From NCBI GenBank assembly GCA_964568585.1, contig CAZMQI010000030.1:1-23717 (forward strand): 23,717 nt of DNA, in the 5' to 3' direction. A program made the position numbers and the translations under genes. Of this stretch, positions 15,431-23,717 are shown in pieces; position 1 is the first letter of the stretch, and each line of letters opens with the position of its first letter. The DNA is from RGZA01 sp964568585. GTDB taxonomy: Bacteria > Pseudomonadota > Alphaproteobacteria > UBA9219 > RGZA01. The notes below the pieces were generated by a model. The model saw only the letters and a list, made by a program, of their open reading frames with translations. It made no database searches and had not been told where the DNA came from.

Positions 15431-15913
15431 TTACCTGTATGGGGCATCTTTGGTCATGTTGGCCGCGATTTCAGGTTCCCAGCGGTCACCATTGGCCAAT
15501 AATTTCTCCTTGTTGTAGTACAGCTCCTCGCGCGTCAGCGTCGCGTATTCGAAATTCGGGCCTTCCACAATCGCGTCGACGGGACATGCTTCCTGGCACA
15601 ATCCGCAATAAATGCATTTAATCATATCAATGTCATAGCGCGTGGTGCGGCGTGATCCGTCTTCGCGTGGTGCGGCTTCGATGGTAATGGCTTGGGCAGG
15701 ACAAATCGCTTCGCATAGTTTGCAGGCGATACAGCGTTCTTCACCATTGGGATAACGGCGCAGCGCGTGCTCGCCGCGGAAACGCGGGCCAATCGGCCCT
15801 TTTTCAAAAGGATAATTAATCGTCACGCGGCGCTTGAACATGTACGAAAAGGTCAACGCCATACCTTTGATGATATCCCACAGCAAAAAGCGTTTTACGG
15901 AATTAAAACTCAT
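15431..15913 (-). CDS. nuoI: NADH-quinone oxidoreductase subunit I (2x[4Fe-4S])
   Basis: Peripheral-arm subunit of complex I that carries clusters N6a and N6b between NuoG and NuoB; equivalent to mitochondrial TYKY. With the start at 15913 the protein has 160 residues. The two ferredoxin motifs are complete: Cys61, 64, 67, 71 (CIACKLCEAICP) and Cys100, 103, 106, 110 (CIYCGLCQEACP). The amphipathic N-terminal helix (SVKRFLLWDIIKGMALTF) that lies on the membrane is present. The frame is open 17 codons further upstream (15964), but that extension would overlap the nuoH end by about 50 bases; MSFNSVKRFL, one base after the nuoH stop, is the better start. Confidence 0.95.
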   Translation of the reverse strand: MSFNSVKRFLLWDIIKGMALTFSYMFKRRVTINYPFEKGPIGPRFRGEHALRRYPNGEERCIACKLCEAICPAQAITIEAAPREDGSRRTTRYDIDMIKCIYCGLCQEACPVDAIVEGPNFEYATLTREELYYNKEKLLANGDRWEPEIAANMTKDAPYR

Positions 15914-15914
15914 C

Positions 15915-16967
15915 TCAAACCCCAACTTTCGGGAAATTTCCCGTATACACCAGATATCCGGCAACGCCGATCACATACAGCAGCGAGAATGGCAGGAATA
16001 CTTTCCAGCCAAGACGCATCAATTGGTCATAGCGGTAGCGCGGCAGGGTTGCGCGTACCCATAAGAACATGAACAACATGAAGCAGATTTTTCCGGTGAA
16101 CCAGAAAATGCCCCATAGCGGTTCCAAGAATTCAATCGGGCACTGCCAGTTGAATGGCGCGAGCCAGCCACCAAGGAACAGGATAACCGTCATCGCGCTC
16201 ATCAAAATCATGTTGGCATATTCGCCAAGGAAGAACAGCGCGAACGACATGGAGGAGTATTCGACGTTGAACCCGCCCACAAGTTCAGACTCCCCTTCCG
16301 GCAAATCGAATGGTGCGCGGTTAGTTTCAGCAAGGCCAGAGATGAAGAACACGATGAACATCGGGAATAGCGGTATCGCGTACCACATCGCAGTTTGACC
16401 ACGAACGATGTCGGATAAATTCAATGAGCCAGCAAGCAATAGAACATTGATGATGACAAGTCCGATGGACACTTCATACGAAACCATCTGCGCGGCAGAA
16501 CGAAGTCCGCCAAGGAATGCATATTTCGAATTGGATGCCCAACCCGCCATGATGATGCCGTAGACCGCAAGGGATGACACCGCAAACAGATACAGAATAC
16601 CCACATTCACATTAGCCAGCACCAATTTATCGCTGAACGGAATAACAGCCCAAGAAACAAGCGATAGGAAGAAGGTCAACATCGGCGCCGCGATGAAGAT
16701 GAAACGGTTTGCACCCGTGGGGATGATGGTTTCCTTCCCCATCAATTTCAACGCATCGGCAAATGGCTGGAATAAGCCGAATGGACCAACAACGTTCGGC
16801 CCCATACGTAATTGCATGGCCGCCAGAACCTTGCGTTCCGCATAAATCAGATATGCAACGCCCAGCAACACCGGAACCATGATGGCGAAGATACGCGCTA
16901 TCAACCAGATAATGGAGCCAATCGGCGTCTGCGTGAATGTATTGAAGGCTTCTAACAACTCGCTCAT
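15915..16967 (-). CDS. nuoH: NADH-quinone oxidoreductase subunit H
   Basis: Membrane subunit forming most of the quinone chamber at the junction of the two arms of complex I; equivalent to mitochondrial ND1. It has 350 residues and eight to nine membrane helices. Conserved stretches are YAERKVLAAMQLRMGPNVVGPFG (in two parts near residues 42-64), a long Leu-rich helix pair, and AETNRAPFDLPEGESELV followed by GFNVEYSS, the acidic loop that lines the proton entry and quinone path. All acidic residues expected in that loop are there. Its ATG overlaps the nuoG stop by four bases. Confidence 0.96.
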   Translation of the reverse strand: MSELLEAFNTFTQTPIGSIIWLIARIFAIMVPVLLGVAYLIYAERKVLAAMQLRMGPNVVGPFGLFQPFADALKLMGKETIIPTGANRFIFIAAPMLTFFLSLVSWAVIPFSDKLVLANVNVGILYLFAVSSLAVYGIIMAGWASNSKYAFLGGLRSAAQMVSYEVSIGLVIINVLLLAGSLNLSDIVRGQTAMWYAIPLFPMFIVFFISGLAETNRAPFDLPEGESELVGGFNVEYSSMSFALFFLGEYANMILMSAMTVILFLGGWLAPFNWQCPIEFLEPLWGIFWFTGKICFMLFMFLWVRATLPRYRYDQLMRLGWKVFLPFSLLYVIGVAGYLVYTGNFPKVGV

Positions 16968-19021
16968 TCCGCAGCCTCCGCAACAGGCTTCAGGAATGCT
17001 TCAACACACTGCGCCATGGTGGGCGATGCACGGCTAATGACATCGGTTTGATAGAAATTGGCGACGGATGAACGCAGTGGCGAGGATTCCAATACACCAT
17101 CACGTGCAAAATTATTCCACGGTGCAACTTCCACGTTATCAAGGCGGGCAAATAATGCGTGTGCCTGCACCATCTTCTGGCGAAGCTGTGCCAACGTATC
17201 GTATGGCAATGCCTGACCCAATACTTCCGATAGGGCACGGATGATTTGCCAATCTTCCTTCGCTTGACCCGGCGGGAATGTCGCGCGGCGCGTTGACTGC
17301 AAACGTCCTTCGGTATTCATATATAGCGCGTTCTTTTCGGTATAGGCAGCACCCGGCAAAATCACATCAGCGCGTTCCGCACCTTTGTCGCCATGATGGC
17401 CTTGATAAACGACGAATGCATTGCCCAATTTGCTGGTGTCAATTTCATCTGCGCCCAGCAAATAGATAAAGCCGATTTTACCTGCTCCTGCGGCGGCGAT
17501 AATATCGTTCGTGCCCTTACCATTAGCAGCAGGCACAAAACCCATATCCAGACCAGCCACACGTGACGCAGCGGTTTGCAGAACGTTGAAGCCGTTCCAG
17601 CCGTCACGCACCATATTGTAAGTTTCAGCGATTTTGCGTGCACGGTATTGGATGAACAGGCCATCCTTACGCGCCAATGCCCCTGCCCCAACGATAATCA
17701 TCGGGTTCTTTGCGCCTTTTAGTAATTCGGCGAATGCATTACGGCCTTGCAGAATTTCATCAAGCACCAACGGGTTTGCGCCCAGATATTTGGTTGGATA
17801 GGTTAAATCGACCTGTTCGCCAATCACGCCAACCTTCAAACCGCCACGTAGCCAGCGTTTGCGGATGCGTGCATTGATAAGCGATGCTTCAAGGCGTGGG
17901 TTGGTACCCACCAATAAAATCACATCGGCCTGTTCGATGCCAGAAATCTTGGTGTTGAATGTATAACCTGCGCGTTGCGATACATCGTATTGCGCGCCAT
18001 CTTGACGGCAATCGAGGTTTGGCGATTTGAGGTATTGCATCAATTGTTTCAATGCAAACATCGCTTCCGCATCGGCCAAATCGCCGGCAATCGCTGCGAT
18101 GCTTTCCCCTGGCAAGCCTTTTACTTGGCGCGCAATAGCGGCGAATGCTTCGCCCCAATTTGCAGGTTTCAATTTACCATCCACACCGCGCACATATGGC
18201 GTATCCAAACGCTGCAGCTTCAAACCATCACATGCATAGCGGGTCTTATCGCTGATCCATTCTTCGTTCACATCTTCATGCAAGCGCGGCAGAATACGCA
18301 TCACTTCCTGTCCGCGCGTATCAACACGGATGTTGGAACCCACGGCATCGAGCACGTCGATGGTTTCAGTCTTTGAAAGTTCCCATGGGCGGGCTTCGAA
18401 TGCGTATGGCTTGTTGGTGAGTGCGCCAACGGGGCACACATCGACCAAATTGCCAGAGAGTTCACTCGAAACAGCCTTTTCAATATAGGTGCCGATTTCG
18501 AGGTGTTCGCTGCGGCCAAAGCCACCGAGCACGGGCGTTCCGGCAATTTCATCAGCAAAGCGCACGCAGCGTGTGCAATGGATACAACGCGTCATCACAG
18601 TTTTTACCAGCGGGCCTAATTCTTTGTCCTTCACGGCGCGTTTTGCTTCGGCATAACGGCCACGGTCGAAGCCATAAGCAACGGCTTGGTCTTGCAAATC
18701 ACACTCCCCGCCTTGATCGCAAATCGGGCAATCGAGCGGATGGTTGATGAGCAACATTTCCATCACGTTCTTGCGTGCACGTAGAACGACGGGCGTATTG
18801 GTCTTTACCACCATGCCTTCGCCGCATGGTAATGCACAGCTGGCTTGGGGCTTTGGTGTTTTTTCAACTTCCACCAAGCACATGCGGCAATTCGCAGGAA
18901 CAGAAAGTTTATCATGGTAGCAAAAGCGCGGCACTTCGATGCCAAGCTGTTCGCACGCCTGAAGCACGGATGTGCCAGGAGCTACTTCGATTTCAATGTC
19001 GTTGATTTTAAGTTTTGGCAT
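16964..19021 (-). CDS. nuoG: NADH-quinone oxidoreductase subunit G (Fe-S, 75 kDa type)
   Basis: Largest peripheral subunit of complex I, 685 residues, moving electrons from NuoF toward NuoI. The N-terminal ferredoxin domain binds N1b (Cys34, 45, 48, 62). Next come the N5 site with its histidine ligand (His94, Cys98, 101, 107) and the N4 site (Cys146, 149, 152, 196). The rest is a degenerate molybdopterin-oxidoreductase domain without cofactor. The additional N7 cysteine set seen in E. coli is absent: after Cys196 only isolated cysteines occur. That matches the mitochondrial and alphaproteobacterial form. The gene starts four bases after nuoF and overlaps nuoH by four bases. Confidence 0.96.
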   Translation of the reverse strand: MPKLKINDIEIEVAPGTSVLQACEQLGIEVPRFCYHDKLSVPANCRMCLVEVEKTPKPQASCALPCGEGMVVKTNTPVVLRARKNVMEMLLINHPLDCPICDQGGECDLQDQAVAYGFDRGRYAEAKRAVKDKELGPLVKTVMTRCIHCTRCVRFADEIAGTPVLGGFGRSEHLEIGTYIEKAVSSELSGNLVDVCPVGALTNKPYAFEARPWELSKTETIDVLDAVGSNIRVDTRGQEVMRILPRLHEDVNEEWISDKTRYACDGLKLQRLDTPYVRGVDGKLKPANWGEAFAAIARQVKGLPGESIAAIAGDLADAEAMFALKQLMQYLKSPNLDCRQDGAQYDVSQRAGYTFNTKISGIEQADVILLVGTNPRLEASLINARIRKRWLRGGLKVGVIGEQVDLTYPTKYLGANPLVLDEILQGRNAFAELLKGAKNPMIIVGAGALARKDGLFIQYRARKIAETYNMVRDGWNGFNVLQTAASRVAGLDMGFVPAANGKGTNDIIAAAGAGKIGFIYLLGADEIDTSKLGNAFVVYQGHHGDKGAERADVILPGAAYTEKNALYMNTEGRLQSTRRATFPPGQAKEDWQIIRALSEVLGQALPYDTLAQLRQKMVQAHALFARLDNVEVAPWNNFARDGVLESSPLRSSVANFYQTDVISRASPTMAQCVEAFLKPVAEAAE

Positions 19022-19025
19022 GATG

Positions 19026-20300
19026 CTACGCTGCCTGCTTTCGGTAATCTAAAATGCGTTGTTCCACCATGGGGCGGAAATGACGGATAAGCCCTTGGAT
19101 CGGCCAACCCGCAGCATCGCCATGCGCGCAAATAGTGTGGCCTTCGATTTCACGGGTGACATCAATCAACATATCAATTTCTTCTAAGCGTGCGTTACCC
19201 TTCACCATGCGTTGCATGACGCGGTACATCCAACCCGTACCTTCGCGGCATGGTGTGCATTGGCCGCAGCTTTCATGCATATAAAACCGTGACAGGCGCG
19301 CAATCGCGTAAATCAAATCAGTCGATTTATCCATAACGATTAAACCCGCCGTGCCTAAGCCGGATTGCACTGCTTTTAAACTATCAAAATCCATCAACAC
19401 GGTGTTGCAAATATCTTTTGGCAATAACGGGGTTGATGAACCGCCGGGAATGACCGCCAGCAAATTATCCCAACCGCCTCTTACGCCGCCTGCGTATTTA
19501 TCAATCAGCTCGCGCATGGGGATGCTCATCGCTTCTTCCACATTGCATGGCTGGTTTACGTGACCGGAGATGCAATACACTTTATTACCTGAATTCTTCT
19601 CGCGGCCCATGGACGCAAACCATGCAGCACCACGTCGCAAGATTTCAGGAACCACTGCGATGGTTTCAACATTGTTCACGGTCGTGGGTGATGCGTAGAG
19701 ACCAGCATTGGCAGGGAATGGCGGCTTGTTACGTGGCTGGCCTTTTTTACCTTCAAGGCTTTCCAGCAATGCGCTTTCTTCACCGCAAATATAGGCTCCT
19801 GCCCCGCGGTGCAAATAAATATCAATATCCCATCCGCTGCCGCATGCATTCTTGCCGATCAGGCCAGCCGCATAGGCTTCATCAATCGCGATTTGCATAT
19901 TCTTTGCTTCATTCACGAATTCGCCGCGAATGTAGATGTAGGATGCGTGGGCATTTATCGCGAATGCACCGCATACGATACCTTCGAGTAAGCGGTGCGG
20001 ATCAAAGCGGATGATGTCACGGTCTTTGCATGTGCCAGGTTCGGATTCATCGGCATTGACTACCAGATAATGTGGGCGGTCGGATGGCTTTGGCATAAAG
20101 CTCCACTTCATACCGGTAGAAAACCCTGCGCCGCCTCTGCCGCGCAAACCTGAATTTTTTACTTCATCGATAATCTTGGCTTGGCCAAGCGCCAGCAGTT
20201 CCTTGGTGTTCGACCACACGCCGCGTTTACGTGCGCCAGCCAGCTTCCAATCATCGAAGCCGTACAGATTTGTAAAAACTTTGTCTTTTTCTGCGAGCAT
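19026..20300 (-). CDS. nuoF: NADH-quinone oxidoreductase subunit F (NADH/FMN-binding)
   Basis: NADH dehydrogenase subunit of complex I; it oxidises NADH with FMN and carries cluster N3. The protein of 424 residues has the NADH-binding glycine-rich loop GLRGRGGAGFSTGMKW (about 51-66), the FMN region VNADESEPGTCKDR (81-94), and the N3 ligands ESCGQCTPC (Cys345, 348, 351) with the fourth Cys about residue 391 (HTICAHG). The frame is open 30 codons upstream (20390), but that part lies in the nuoE 3' end and is low-complexity and basic. The ATG at 20300 (MLAEKDKVFT) leaves the normal four-base gap to nuoE and matches family length. Confidence 0.96.
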   Translation of the reverse strand: MLAEKDKVFTNLYGFDDWKLAGARKRGVWSNTKELLALGQAKIIDEVKNSGLRGRGGAGFSTGMKWSFMPKPSDRPHYLVVNADESEPGTCKDRDIIRFDPHRLLEGIVCGAFAINAHASYIYIRGEFVNEAKNMQIAIDEAYAAGLIGKNACGSGWDIDIYLHRGAGAYICGEESALLESLEGKKGQPRNKPPFPANAGLYASPTTVNNVETIAVVPEILRRGAAWFASMGREKNSGNKVYCISGHVNQPCNVEEAMSIPMRELIDKYAGGVRGGWDNLLAVIPGGSSTPLLPKDICNTVLMDFDSLKAVQSGLGTAGLIVMDKSTDLIYAIARLSRFYMHESCGQCTPCREGTGWMYRVMQRMVKGNARLEEIDMLIDVTREIEGHTICAHGDAAGWPIQGLIRHFRPMVEQRILDYRKQAA

Positions 20301-20304
20301 TGCG

Positions 20305-20895
20305 TTACGCCTTCTTTGCTGAAGCCGGATGGCTGCCTTGCCGTCCGGTTTGCGAGCCGATGGATGGTGTTTTGCCAGCCGCCAATTCATCGCAGATTTG
20401 CGTGAAGTTTTCGGCTGTTAAATCTTCGTAGTAATCGTCGTTGATTTGCACCATCGGCGCGTTCACGCATGCGCCAAGGCATTCGACTTCCATCATGGTG
20501 AACATGCCGTCTTTGGATGTTTCGCCATCGGTTATACCCAGTTTGGATTTGCATACATGTTTGATGTCATCGCTACCGCGCAGCCAGCATGGCGTTGTGG
20601 TGCATACTTGCAGCAAGTATTTGCCAACAGGCGCGCGGTTGAACATCGTATAAAAACTGGCAACTTCATAAACGCGCACGCGCGGCATTTCCAACATTTC
20701 AGCCACGACATCCATCGCCGCAACCGGCAGCCAATTATCGTGCTGTGCTTGGGCAAGCTGTAATAACGGTATTACAGCGCTGGCTTCGCGGTTCTTGGGG
20801 AACTTCGCAATCACCTTCTTTGCTGTTTCCAAATTCGCTGGGCTAAACGCAAAGGTTTTGGGCTGTTTAGCGTTTAAATTCGCTGGCGCACTCAT
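20305..20895 (-). CDS. nuoE: NADH-quinone oxidoreductase subunit E ([2Fe-2S], 24 kDa type)
   Basis: Thioredoxin-like subunit of the NADH module, 196 residues, binding the off-path [2Fe-2S] cluster N1a. The four ligands are visible: Cys98 and Cys103 (CTTTPC) and Cys139 and Cys143 (CLGAC). The N-terminal helical bundle precedes them with RVRVYEVASFYTMF, a family hallmark. The last 20-25 residues (GSQTGRQGSHPASAKKA) are a flexible tail. The start MSAPANLNAK overlaps the nuoD stop by four bases. Confidence 0.95.
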   Translation of the reverse strand: MSAPANLNAKQPKTFAFSPANLETAKKVIAKFPKNREASAVIPLLQLAQAQHDNWLPVAAMDVVAEMLEMPRVRVYEVASFYTMFNRAPVGKYLLQVCTTTPCWLRGSDDIKHVCKSKLGITDGETSKDGMFTMMEVECLGACVNAPMVQINDDYYEDLTAENFTQICDELAAGKTPSIGSQTGRQGSHPASAKKA

Positions 20896-22073
20896 CGGTC
20901 AATCTCCCCGAACACAACATCCATGCTGCCGATAATCGCAACCGCGTCAGCCAGCATGTGGCCTTTGCACATAAAGTCAGAACCTTGTAAATGGGCAAAG
21001 CCCGGCGCGCGGATTTTGCAGCGATACGGTTTGTTGGAACCATCGGAAACAAGGAACACGCCGAATTCACCCTTTGGAGCTTCAACAGCAGTATAAGTTT
21101 CACCGGCAGGCACGTGATAGCCTTCGGTATATAATTTAAAGTGATGGATAAGCGCTTCCATCGATGATTTCATTTCAGCGCGTGGTGGCGGCGCAATCTT
21201 GCGGTCATCCACTTTAATCGGGCCCTCTGGCATTTGCTTCAAGCATTGGCGGATGATGGCGTTGGATTGGCGCATTTCTTCCATACGCACCAGATAACGT
21301 GCATAGCAATCGCCCGTTAAGCCAACAGGAATATCGAATTCCATTTTATCATAGACATCATATGGCTGCGATTTACGCAAATCCCATGCAACGTTGGATG
21401 CGCGCAGCATTGGCCCCGTGAAGCCCCATGCCAATGCCTGTTCTTTGGAAACAATGCCGATATCAACCGTGCGTTGTTTAAAAATCGGATTTTCAGAAAG
21501 CAGATTTTCAATATCCGCCATGAATTTCGGGAAATGTTCGGTGTATTCCCAGATATCTTCGACCAAACCCTTTGGCAAATCCTGATGCACACCGCCGGGA
21601 CGGAAATAATTCGCGTGCATACGCGCGCCAGAAACGCGTTCGTAAAATTCCATCAGTTTTTCGCGTTCTTCGAATGCCCACAGCGACGGGGTAATCGCGC
21701 CAACGTCGATGGCGAAGGTGGTAATGTTCAGCAAATGGTTCAGAATGCGGGTGATTTCGGAAAATAACACGCGGATATATTGTGCGCGAATTGGCGGCGT
21801 AATCTTCAACAGCTTTTCAACCGCCAACGCGAATGCGTGTTCCTGATTCATCGGGCTGACGTAATCCAGACGATCAAAATACGGAATAGCCTGTAAATAC
21901 GTCTTATGTTCAATCAGTTTTTCAGTACCGCGGTGCAGCAAACCGATATGCGGATCAGCACGTTCAACGATTTCGCCATCCATTTCCAAAATCAAACGCA
22001 ACACGCCGTGCGCTGCCGGATGCTGCGGCCCAAAATTAATCGTAAATGGTTTGATTTGAACTTCTGCAGACAT
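20892..22073 (-). CDS. nuoD: NADH-quinone oxidoreductase subunit D (49 kDa type)
   Basis: Peripheral-arm subunit forming, with NuoB, the quinone-binding site; derived from the large subunit of NiFe hydrogenases but without metal ligands. The 393-residue protein contains NFGPQHPAAHGVLRL near the N-terminus with the quinone-contacting His, HIGLLHRGTEKL, and YFDRLDYVSPMNQEHAF. Its end, CKIRAPGFAHLQ followed by MDVVFGEIDR, is typical. It is a separate gene from nuoC (one base between them), unlike the fused nuoCD of E. coli. Confidence 0.96.
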   Translation of the reverse strand: MSAEVQIKPFTINFGPQHPAAHGVLRLILEMDGEIVERADPHIGLLHRGTEKLIEHKTYLQAIPYFDRLDYVSPMNQEHAFALAVEKLLKITPPIRAQYIRVLFSEITRILNHLLNITTFAIDVGAITPSLWAFEEREKLMEFYERVSGARMHANYFRPGGVHQDLPKGLVEDIWEYTEHFPKFMADIENLLSENPIFKQRTVDIGIVSKEQALAWGFTGPMLRASNVAWDLRKSQPYDVYDKMEFDIPVGLTGDCYARYLVRMEEMRQSNAIIRQCLKQMPEGPIKVDDRKIAPPPRAEMKSSMEALIHHFKLYTEGYHVPAGETYTAVEAPKGEFGVFLVSDGSNKPYRCKIRAPGFAHLQGSDFMCKGHMLADAVAIIGSMDVVFGEIDR

Positions 22074-22074
22074 C

Positions 22075-22692
22075 TTATGCTTTCTTCATCAGCTTAACGG
22101 GGTTTGCGGCCTTCTCATCGCCGGGAAGCTGAACATTGGTCATGCCTTCCCACGGGCTGAGTGCATCGAAATTACGGAAATCCTGCGTGAGTTTTACGGG
22201 TTCATAAATGACGCGCTTTTGCTCTTCGTCGTAACGCACTTCCACATAACCGGTCAGCGGGAAGTCTTTGCGCAGCGGGTGACCTTCAAAACCATAATCG
22301 GTCATGATGCGGCGCAAATCCGGATGACCGGAGAATAACACGCCGTATAAATCATACACTTCGCGTTCATACCAATTAGCAGCGGGATACACACTGCATA
22401 CCGATGGAACAGGTTTCTGTTCATCAGTATTCAATTTCACGCGCAGACGGAGATTTTTAGTCAGGCTAAGCAGGCTATAGACCACTTCGAACCGTTCGGG
22501 GCGTTCAGGGTAATCAACCGCCGTTACATCCATGATGGTTTCAAAACCGGCCTTATCACGCAGCGACATCAGCACTGATACAATCGCTTCACGCGGAACG
22601 GTAATGACCAATTCGCCATAGATGAAGCCAGTCGACATTTGACGGTCGCCCAGCAATTCCGTTACTTGAGTTTGTAATTGCTCCAAGCTCAT
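22075..22692 (-). CDS. nuoC: NADH-quinone oxidoreductase subunit C (30 kDa type)
   Basis: Peripheral-arm subunit without cofactor that stabilises the NuoB/D/I connection. With the start at 22692 it has 205 residues. Signatures are YPERPERFEVVYSLLSL, YEREVYDLYGVLFSGHPDLRRI, and TDYGFEGHPLRKDFPLTGYVE, the strongly conserved block of the family. The frame stays open another 34 codons upstream (22794), but those codons are in the nuoB 3' end; MSLEQLQTQV makes an ATGA overlap with nuoB like the neighbouring junctions and is preferred. Confidence 0.96.
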   Translation of the reverse strand: MSLEQLQTQVTELLGDRQMSTGFIYGELVITVPREAIVSVLMSLRDKAGFETIMDVTAVDYPERPERFEVVYSLLSLTKNLRLRVKLNTDEQKPVPSVCSVYPAANWYEREVYDLYGVLFSGHPDLRRIMTDYGFEGHPLRKDFPLTGYVEVRYDEEQKRVIYEPVKLTQDFRNFDALSPWEGMTNVQLPGDEKAANPVKLMKKA

Positions 22693-23228
22693 GATGCCCT
22701 GCTTATCACGCGGCCTTGCGTCTTGGCGCCCGTGCGAATTTTCCGGTGCAATTGCATAATGCCATACAGCAATGCTTCTGCCGTTGGTGGGCAACCGGGT
22801 ACATAAATATCAACTGGAACGATGCGGTCACATCCGCGCACCACCGAATATGAATAATGGTAATAGCCACCACCATTCGCGCAGCTGCCCATGGAAATCA
22901 CCCAGCGTGGCTCCGCCATCTGGTCATAAACTTTACGAAGCGCAGGCGCCATTTTATTGGTGAGCGTTCCAGCAACAATCATCACATCCGATTGACGCGG
23001 TGATGGGCGTGGCATCATGCCAAAACGGTCTAAATCATAACGCGACATATACGCGTGGATCATCTCAACGCCGCAGCATGCAAGACCAAAGGTCATTGGC
23101 CACATTGAACCGGTGCGCGCCCAATTGAGCAAATCATCAAGCTTTGTAAGCAGAAAGCCTTTTTCCTGCACCACAGTATTAATGCCCGCCGCCAATTCTT
23201 CGGGCGTATTCATAATGATATTGCTCAT
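22689..23228 (-). CDS. nuoB: NADH-quinone oxidoreductase subunit B (cluster N2)
   Basis: Carries the terminal [4Fe-4S] cluster N2 that reduces quinone (PSST in mitochondria). With the chosen start the protein has 179 residues. Ligands are visible as the adjacent pair Cys51-Cys52 (GLACCGVEM), Cys116 (MGSCANGGG) and Cys146 (VPGCPPTAE). The loop DLDRFGMMPRPSPRQSD that shapes the quinone pocket is complete. The frame is open nine codons upstream (23255), but MSNIIMNTPEE at 23228 gives an ATGA overlap with nuoA and removes an unlikely leader. Confidence 0.96.
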   Translation of the reverse strand: MSNIIMNTPEELAAGINTVVQEKGFLLTKLDDLLNWARTGSMWPMTFGLACCGVEMIHAYMSRYDLDRFGMMPRPSPRQSDVMIVAGTLTNKMAPALRKVYDQMAEPRWVISMGSCANGGGYYHYSYSVVRGCDRIVPVDIYVPGCPPTAEALLYGIMQLHRKIRTGAKTQGRVISRAS

Positions 23229-23593
23229 TCCCACTCCAGCGCACCTTTGCGCCATTCATATATAAAGCCGACAGTTAATACGCCCAAAAACACCATCATC
23301 GACCAAAAGCCGAACATGCCGATGGCGCCAAGCGAAACCGCCCACGGGAATAGAAACGCAATTTCCAAATCGAAGATAATGAACAGAATGGATACAAGAT
23401 AAAAGCGCACATCGAATTTATGGCGCGCATCGCTGAACGGGTCGAACCCGCATTCATAAGGTGACAGTTTTTCAGCATCCGGTTTTTGCTTAGCCAGCAA
23501 GAACGAGAGGCCAATCATCACCCCTGACATGCCGATGGCCAATAGCAGGAAAACGAAGACGGGAAAGTAGGTCTGAATAAGATCTGAGGACAT
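23225..23593 (-). CDS. nuoA: NADH-quinone oxidoreductase subunit A
   Basis: First gene of the complex I operon: a 122-residue subunit with three membrane helices, equivalent to mitochondrial ND3. It has the marker loop SPYECGFDPFSDARHKFDVRF (in two parts, with the conserved Cys reached in the deactive state of the mitochondrial enzyme) followed by FYLVSILFIIFDLEIAFLFPW, whose acidic residues line the hydrophilic axis. No strong ribosome binding site is seen before the ATG; a TATAAT sequence lies 30 bases upstream of the start. Confidence 0.95.
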   Translation of the reverse strand: MSSDLIQTYFPVFVFLLLAIGMSGVMIGLSFLLAKQKPDAEKLSPYECGFDPFSDARHKFDVRFYLVSILFIIFDLEIAFLFPWAVSLGAIGMFGFWSMMVFLGVLTVGFIYEWRKGALEWE

Positions 23594-23623
23594 GAGCTGG
23601 AAACTACAGAGATTGCAGCCCAG

Positions 23624-23629
23624 ATTATA
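23624..23629 (-). promoter_or_regulatory. Candidate -10 box of the nuo operon promoter
   Basis: On the minus strand a perfect TATAAT hexamer sits about 30 bases upstream of nuoA, in the only non-coding stretch on this side (23594-23717). No good -35 hexamer stands at the usual 16-18 base spacing (GACGAC at 17), so activation by a regulator or an imperfect -35 is possible. The rest of the 124-base region shows no recognisable tRNA, riboswitch or terminator. Confidence 0.4.
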
Positions 23630-23717
23630 GAATTATCTGCGCTTTTGTCGTCCGAGTCTTAAGGTTTGAAATCTGCTGCGGCTAGCCTGTCACGGTGGTT
23701 ACTAGCGTAATGATACC

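Noticed and set aside
19547..20014. A 155-codon plus-strand open frame opposite nuoF
   Set aside because: It is antisense to the NADH-binding region of nuoF, and its translation is Arg/His/Cys-rich nonsense-like sequence.
20301..20390. Longer N-terminus for NuoF
   Set aside because: The 30 extra residues are encoded inside the nuoE 3' end and look random and basic; the internal ATG gives the usual family N-terminus.
22693..22794. Longer N-terminus for NuoC
   Set aside because: The added 34 residues lie in nuoB, and the ATGA overlap at 22689-22692 matches the operon's usual junction.
23594..23717. A possible tRNA or structured RNA upstream of nuoA
   Set aside because: No GGTTCRANTCC-like T arm and no acceptor-stem pairing could be found on either strand.

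Overview
The window looks like a stretch of an alphaproteobacterial chromosome with roughly balanced base composition. This is inferred from family features and gene order: a 14-gene complex I operon with separate nuoC and nuoD, followed by birA, coaX, the RNase J gene, a DUF1467 gene, proS, lolC/E and lolD. Other alphaproteobacterial signs are the short proline-tRNA ligase without an editing insertion, a single LolC/E-type permease and a NuoG without the extra N7 cysteine cluster. A TadG-like VWA gene end and a NERD-like gene do not place the organism further, so I do not name a genus.

Layout: 24 genes lie on the minus strand and one partial gene lies on the plus strand. Read in the direction of transcription (right to left), the order is: a promoter-like region (23594-23717); nuoA, B, C, D, E, F, G, H, I, J, K, L, M and N (23593 to 9529); birA; coaX; the RNase J gene; the DUF1467 gene; tag; a small secreted protein gene; a perfect 20-base palindrome in the only sizeable internal gap (4857-4950); proS; lolC/E; lolD; and a membrane-anchored NERD-like protein gene. 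On the plus strand the 3' end of a TadG-like VWA-domain gene enters at the left edge and runs tail to tail into the NERD-like gene, leaving 6 bases between the two stop codons.

The minus-strand genes are packed extremely tightly. Many junctions are 4-base ATGA overlaps (nuoA/B, B/C, D/E, G/H, J/K, coaX/RNase J, DUF1467/tag, tag/secreted protein). Others are gaps of 0-6 bases, and nuoN/birA has 25 bases. This suggests one long, translationally coupled transcript from nuoA to at least the secreted-protein gene, then a second unit from proS to the NERD-like gene.

Functionally, the first unit encodes the whole proton-pumping NADH:quinone oxidoreductase. Its peripheral arm has readable ligands for the 2Fe-2S and 4Fe-4S clusters, and its membrane arm includes three antiporter-like subunits. 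After it come cofactor enzymes (biotin ligase, pantothenate kinase), an RNA-processing nuclease and a DNA repair glycosylase. The second unit combines protein synthesis (ProRS) with lipoprotein export (LolCD). Nearly all of this is conserved housekeeping content. The least explained parts are the NERD-like membrane protein, the small secreted protein, and the palindrome between the two units. I saw no tRNA, rRNA, CRISPR array, insertion sequence or phage gene, and no gene-free stretch longer than about 125 bases.
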